A DNA stretch of 11,588 bases from Verrucomicrobiota bacterium (GTDB taxonomy: Bacteria; Verrucomicrobiota; Verrucomicrobiia; Limisphaerales; UBA9464), in contig JAFLEG010000061.1 in assembly GCA_017302195.1 (NCBI GenBank), positions 1-11,588 of the forward strand, read 5' to 3'. The translations under genes were made by a program, and so were the position numbers. This document shows positions 7,972 through 11,588 of the stretch, piece by piece. A model generated the notes under the pieces. It worked only from the letters and a program-made list of their open reading frames with translations, was not told the origin of the DNA and made no database searches. Position 1 is the stretch's first letter. Every line of letters begins with the position of its first letter.

Positions 7972-8394
7972 TCACGGACCCTTCCGCTTGCAAATAATCA
8001 GTTCCTGATCGTTCTTGTCGGAGATGTCTGTCGGGCGCGAACCGGATGGGGCGACGACAATCTTCAAGGAATCTCCTTCCAACTCATAGGCAACGCCGAC
8101 GGGGGCAGCATTGGCGGGCGCCTCCACGGGCTGAAGCATCAGGAGCTTGGGTTTGCTGGCGGTGTCCAGTTTGAAGGAGTATTGCACTTCCTTCCCATTC
8201 TCGTCCTTGAAGGTCAATTTATCATCCCGAAAGGTATAGACGAAGGTCACCTGCTTTGTGTGGCCGTTTAGACTTTCGGTTTGAGCCAACCAGACCCCTT
8301 GCAGGCTTGCCTGGTCGGTGGATTTTGTCGCGTCGGCGGCAAGACAGCATAGCGATATGCATGCAAGAATTGGAGAAATCAGTGGAATCTTCAT
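7972..8394 (-). CDS. small secreted protein resembling the TIGR03067 domain
   Basis: This 140-aa protein resembles the TIGR03067 domain, a lipocalin-like beta-sheet unit abundant in Planctomycetes and Verrucomicrobia; its ligand and function are unknown. A signal peptide covers roughly residues 1-20 (MKIPLISPILACISLCCLAA), probably cut before D21. The C16-C17 pair is not preceded by a clean lipobox, so a lipoprotein is possible but not favoured. Family landmarks are LQGVW (31-35), the strand pair TFVYTFRDDKLTFKDENG (about 50-67), GDSLKIVVAPSGSRPTD (107-123) and a closing strand ELIICKR (131-137); the ending pattern 'RPTD/E ... strand ... KR' is characteristic. The ATG at 8392-8394 begins directly at the basic n-region of the leader. 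It lies 115 bp downstream of the cytochrome/WD40 gene on the same strand and may be a trailing member of that operon or stand alone. The DNA looks less GC-rich than in its upstream neighbour. Confidence 0.85.
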   Translation of the reverse strand: MKIPLISPILACISLCCLAADATKSTDQASLQGVWLAQTESLNGHTKQVTFVYTFRDDKLTFKDENGKEVQYSFKLDTASKPKLLMLQPVEAPANAAPVGVAYELEGDSLKIVVAPSGSRPTDISDKNDQELIICKRKGP

Positions 8395-8509
8395 ATGGGG
8401 CAGTCGGTCAGGGTTCAGTGATGATGATCGTATTGCCGGGGGGGGATGGATTTGAGGGTTTGTTTGGCGCCTTTGGTCCAGGGGATGATGGCTTCAGAAA
8501 CCCAGGGGA

Positions 8510-10840
8510 TCAAGGGCGGGAATCAAAGACCATTTTCGGCTGCTCCTGTGCAGGGGTCCAGACGCGGAGCACGCCGTCCTGCCCACCGGCGACCAGCCAT
8601 TGTCCGTCCGGGGTGATGGCCAGGGACTGGGTGAAATCGTCGCCCCCGTTCAGGCCGCGGACCCGCTCGCCGTTCTCGTTGATCACGCGCAGTCCGGCGT
8701 CGCCGGAGGACGCCACCCACTGATCCGATCCGGGAACGTGGATCACCCCGGTGACCTCGCGTCCGAAGCCGGAGGCCTGCTTTCGCCGCTCGCCGGTCAG
8801 CGGATCCCAGTACTTTACCAGCAGGTCGGCGCCCGCCGTGGCCAGCAACTGCCCATCGGCACGCCATCCCACCCCCAGCACATGCCCGGTGTGGCCTTCC
8901 AGCGCCCGGACCGGGGTTCCCGACGCCACGTCCACCAGCCGCGCAAAGCGGTCCGCTCCGCCCGTGGCCAGCCAGCGGCCATCCGGTGAAAAGGCGGCGC
9001 AGAGCACGGCATCGCTGTGAAGGTTCGGCAATCCGAAGACCGGCTGCCGGGTGGCAACATCCCAGACCCAGAGATCGCCGCCGCGCGACGGCTCCCCGCT
9101 GCCGCTGGCCAGCCAGCGGCCGTCCGGACTGAACGCCAGCGCGTTCACACGGTCCCCGAGGCAGGTCTCGTTGGTCCCCGTGATGGTCGCCACCCATCTC
9201 CACCGCGGCGTGAAATCCAGGACATGGAGGGTGCCCGCGGACCGAACCACACAGCGCCCGGCCTCGGGAAATCCGACCGCGACATCCCCCAAAGGCTCCG
9301 GCAGCCGCCACCGGTCGAGAAAGGTTCCGTTGGTGGCCGCACGCACCACCAGCCAACCCGAGGAATCCACCGTGGCCAGCCATCGGGTGTCCGGCGAAAA
9401 GGCCGCGGCCTGGACGACAGGGGCCGGCGACGCATCGGCGTCGGATTTACCCCGGACATCCAGGGCCGACTCCGCGCGCGCTAAGTCTCCGGCGGCTTCC
9501 CGAAGCCGGGTCTCGGCGCGGGCGCGCTCGCCGGTGGCGCGGGCCAATCCCTCGCGGGCGAGGGCCACCTCGTTGGCACTGGTGGAGGCCTTCAAGGCGG
9601 CCGGCCGCTGCTCCGCCTCGGCCTTGTCCAATGCCGCACGCGCCGTCTTCAACGCGTCCCGTGCGGCAGCGACTGGCGCCGCGTTGGTGTCGCCTCCCGC
9701 ACGGCGCAGCGCCACCTCCCCGGCAACCTCGGCCTTCAGGTGGTCCCTCCTGGCGCGGGCCAGCGCGGACTCCTTTTCGGCCAGCGCCCTGGACGCCGCA
9801 GCCGCGGCCTCGCGGCCGCGCTGCAGCCGTTCCTGCTGGGTCTGCACCTCCTTCACCGCCGCTTCCTGCCGGGTCTTCGCGCGCTCCTGCAGGCTGCGGG
9901 CCCGTTCCACCTCGGCACGTGCGGCGGCGGCCTGCGCGGACCGGATGGGGTCCGCGGTCAGATCGGCCAGTACGGCACCCGAAGCATCCGTCAACTGGAC
10001 CACGCCATTGGTGGCGAGGCGCACCACCCGTGAGCCGTCGGGACTGCTCCAGGGCGGAGCCCCGGGTGCCGGCGCCGCAGTATCCGAAGCCGCCGATGCC
10101 AGGGACGTCGGAATGCGTTCCCAGAACTTGAACTCACGAAAGCCGCCGGACACCAGGGTCCGGCCGTCGGGAGACAGGGCGAGCGCATTCACCCAGTCCT
10201 GATGAGCGGCGTCCGGGGAACCGCCGGACACCAACGCCGGATCCGACAGACGGGCCACCCGTTGAGCGGTCGGCAGGTGATACAGCTCGATGCGGTTGCC
10301 GCGCCCGGCGGCGGCAAACTGGCCGTCGGCGGTTACCGCGGTGGCCAGGATGGGCCCGAGCCCCGGGGCCATGGGTTTCCAGCCGATGACCTCCTCGGCC
10401 CGGCCCCCGGCGCGAGCTCCCTGGTCAATCCACAGCTCCAGCAGGGCCAGCTCCCGTGGCGTGAGGTCGGCGGCATTGACCTTGTTTTCCTTGGGCGGCA
10501 TGCGCGGCTTGGCGCGATGCGCGGCCAACTGGACGACCATGGATTCCGCGGACTTCCCGGGCACGATGGCCGGACCCGACTCCCCGCCGCGGAGCATGTC
10601 CGCCGGCGTCTCCATCCGCAGGTCTGCCTTGGAGGTGGTCTTGTTGTGGCAGGGCAGACAGTTGACCTGAAGCGCCGGCAGGACGTCGCGGTGAAAGTCC
10701 ACCGGATCCTGACGGTTCAGCGCGGGCGCCTCGGCGGCGAGGGCCGCGTGAGCGGCCAGAAGTGCTGTCAGTACGAGGGTGAAAATCCTGAGTTCCGGAC
10801 CGGCAGGACCTTGGGGCATTCCCATCGGACGGCCGGTCAT
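8510..10840 (-). CDS. planctomycete-type cytochrome c / WD40 repeat protein with inserted coiled coil
   Basis: This 776-aa exported protein has three visible parts. A signal peptide (hydrophobic core about 18-35) leads to a PSCyt1-type cytochrome module with the haem motif CLPCH (61-65), a GGESGPAIVPGKSAES segment (85-100), MPP (M114 a possible axial ligand) and a closing helix LALLELWIDQGA. WD40-like repeats follow from about 165, with SPDG blade signatures at about 223 and 267. Residues about 296-462 form a long Ala/Glu/Arg/Lys heptad-rich segment, almost certainly coiled coil. The propeller then resumes (481-765) with FSPD/SPDG/TPDG blades at about 481, 571, 618 and 743. Such fusions are common in Planctomycetes and Verrucomicrobia; the role is unknown, presumably periplasmic or cell-surface electron transfer or scaffolding. 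The ATG at 10838-10840 overlaps the upstream stop as ATGA, implying translational coupling. A later in-frame Met (residue 6 or 8) would also keep the leader. Domain calls are secure, function is not. Confidence 0.93.
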   Translation of the reverse strand: MTGRPMGMPQGPAGPELRIFTLVLTALLAAHAALAAEAPALNRQDPVDFHRDVLPALQVNCLPCHNKTTSKADLRMETPADMLRGGESGPAIVPGKSAESMVVQLAAHRAKPRMPPKENKVNAADLTPRELALLELWIDQGARAGGRAEEVIGWKPMAPGLGPILATAVTADGQFAAAGRGNRIELYHLPTAQRVARLSDPALVSGGSPDAAHQDWVNALALSPDGRTLVSGGFREFKFWERIPTSLASAASDTAAPAPGAPPWSSPDGSRVVRLATNGVVQLTDASGAVLADLTADPIRSAQAAAARAEVERARSLQERAKTRQEAAVKEVQTQQERLQRGREAAAAASRALAEKESALARARRDHLKAEVAGEVALRRAGGDTNAAPVAAARDALKTARAALDKAEAEQRPAALKASTSANEVALAREGLARATGERARAETRLREAAGDLARAESALDVRGKSDADASPAPVVQAAAFSPDTRWLATVDSSGWLVVRAATNGTFLDRWRLPEPLGDVAVGFPEAGRCVVRSAGTLHVLDFTPRWRWVATITGTNETCLGDRVNALAFSPDGRWLASGSGEPSRGGDLWVWDVATRQPVFGLPNLHSDAVLCAAFSPDGRWLATGGADRFARLVDVASGTPVRALEGHTGHVLGVGWRADGQLLATAGADLLVKYWDPLTGERRKQASGFGREVTGVIHVPGSDQWVASSGDAGLRVINENGERVRGLNGGDDFTQSLAITPDGQWLVAGGQDGVLRVWTPAQEQPKMVFDSRP

Positions 10841-11588
10841 GGCTTCGCCTCCGGCTTGGGCGCCGCAGGCACCGTGATCTCGAACGTCGGGGAATAGACC
10901 CGGAAGACCACATCCCGGGGCTTGGCGCGTTCCTCCGCCGCCTTGCGCGCTTCTTCGGCGGACTTCCGACGCTCCTCAAGGGCCTTGCGGTCCGCATCAG
11001 TGGCGGATGCCAGGGCGGTTTCCACCGCCTTCAGGGCGTCTTCCGCCACGGCCAATGCCTCCGGCTGATTGCGATACTTCCCGGCGACCTGCCCCTGGAG
11101 CCAGACCCGGTGGACCCCTTCGGGAAGCTTGGCCTCCGACAACGCCAGTTCCAGCGTGGCATTGGTCGCCTTCTCGGAGATGGAGGCCTCCTTCCCCTTG
11201 TCGAGTTCCGCACGCCCCGCCAGGCGCACGTTGAAGGCTGCGGGGAACTCGCCATGCCGCAGGACGGTGACAGGCAGGACGAGCTTGCCATCCGCCGGAA
11301 CGATCCAGGGACCCGTACCCGCGGGAACCAACTGAACCGGGGCTTCCTCGACGGCACTCACCGAAATCACGGGCTCCCGGACCCAGGTCAGCGGCACCGC
11401 GTGCTCATTGGAATCCGGAACCGGACCGGGCACCGCCCAGACGGCGATGTGTTGCAGGCGGTTGGTTCCCGATCCGGAGGTCCCGAGCACCACGGGATGG
11501 CACGCTCCCGAGGCCCCTGCGGACGCGGTGAGTGGAATGAAGCCGACCGACTGTCCTACGGGGATGAGCCCGCCCGCCGAGGTCAACC
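10837..11588 (-). CDS. C-terminal part of an exported protein coupled to the cytochrome/WD40 gene (5' end missing)
   Basis: The frame enters from the right edge and ends with TGA at 10837-10839, so only about 250 C-terminal residues are seen. A TTG at 11584-11586 is in frame but is not a credible start, because the sequence there already looks mid-domain. The visible part has Ig-like or beta-sandwich character (GPWIVPADGKLVLPVTVLRH, then FNVRLAG) followed by a charged helix from about residue 176 to 225 (counting from 11586) with KALEERRKSAEEARKAAEE, then a short strand VVFRVYSPTFEITVP and a Pro/Lys tail. In planctomycete and verrucomicrobial operons of this type the gene before the cytochrome/WD40 gene often encodes a large pre-peptidase-C-terminal-domain protein; this end fits that, but the identification is inference. 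The 4-bp ATGA overlap with the next gene indicates one operon and probably stoichiometric production of the two products. Confidence 0.75.
   Translation of the reverse strand, partial: LTSAGGLIPVGQSVGFIPLTASAGASGACHPVVLGTSGSGTNRLQHIAVWAVPGPVPDSNEHAVPLTWVREPVISVSAVEEAPVQLVPAGTGPWIVPADGKLVLPVTVLRHGEFPAAFNVRLAGRAELDKGKEASISEKATNATLELALSEAKLPEGVHRVWLQGQVAGKYRNQPEALAVAEDALKAVETALASATDADRKALEERRKSAEEARKAAEERAKPRDVVFRVYSPTFEITVPAAPKPEAKP

Noticed and set aside
8478..8510. Repeated CCAGGGGAT (8478-8486 and 8502-8510) and an 8-G run at 8438-8445
   Set aside because: Short direct repeat without a stem-loop or T-tract; too little to call a terminator or regulatory site.

Overview
The window is GC-rich and looks like a chromosome segment from the Planctomycetes-Verrucomicrobia-Chlamydiae superphylum, most likely a verrucomicrobium. 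Three families point that way: a DUF1501 protein with a twin-arginine leader, a planctomycete-type cytochrome c protein fused to WD40 repeats, and a small secreted protein resembling the TIGR03067 domain. This taxonomic call is inferred from gene content; no marker gene is present.

Left part (1-5355), all on the minus strand: the greater part of a Ski2-like DEAD/DEAH-box helicase of the DUF3516 type (its 3' end lies beyond the left edge), a complete argininosuccinate synthase (argG), and an exported DUF1501 protein. argG is ordinary arginine biosynthesis. The other two have no visible functional link to it beyond shared orientation.

Middle part (5356-7971), plus strand: an accessory-looking insert. 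It holds a long, more AT-rich intergenic region with a 10-bp tandem repeat, a small protein of unknown function (121 aa), an open stretch that continues in the same frame after that gene's stop, a perfect 44-bp palindrome, and a 394-aa ATPase with a C-terminal DUF4143 domain whose ATG lies inside the palindrome. A 275-bp convergent spacer follows, with two imperfect direct repeats of about 36 bp. The palindrome plus ATPase is the most interesting unit in the window.

Right part (7972-11588), minus strand: a small secreted TIGR03067-like protein, then a two-gene translationally coupled pair with a 4-bp ATGA overlap. The upstream member runs off the right edge and looks like the C-terminal part of a large exported protein. 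The downstream member is a 776-aa protein with a CxxCH cytochrome module and a WD40 propeller interrupted by a long coiled coil. Both products appear to act outside the cytoplasm and both carry Ala/Glu/Arg-rich helical segments, so they may interact.

No tRNA, rRNA, CRISPR array or recognisable transposase was seen.
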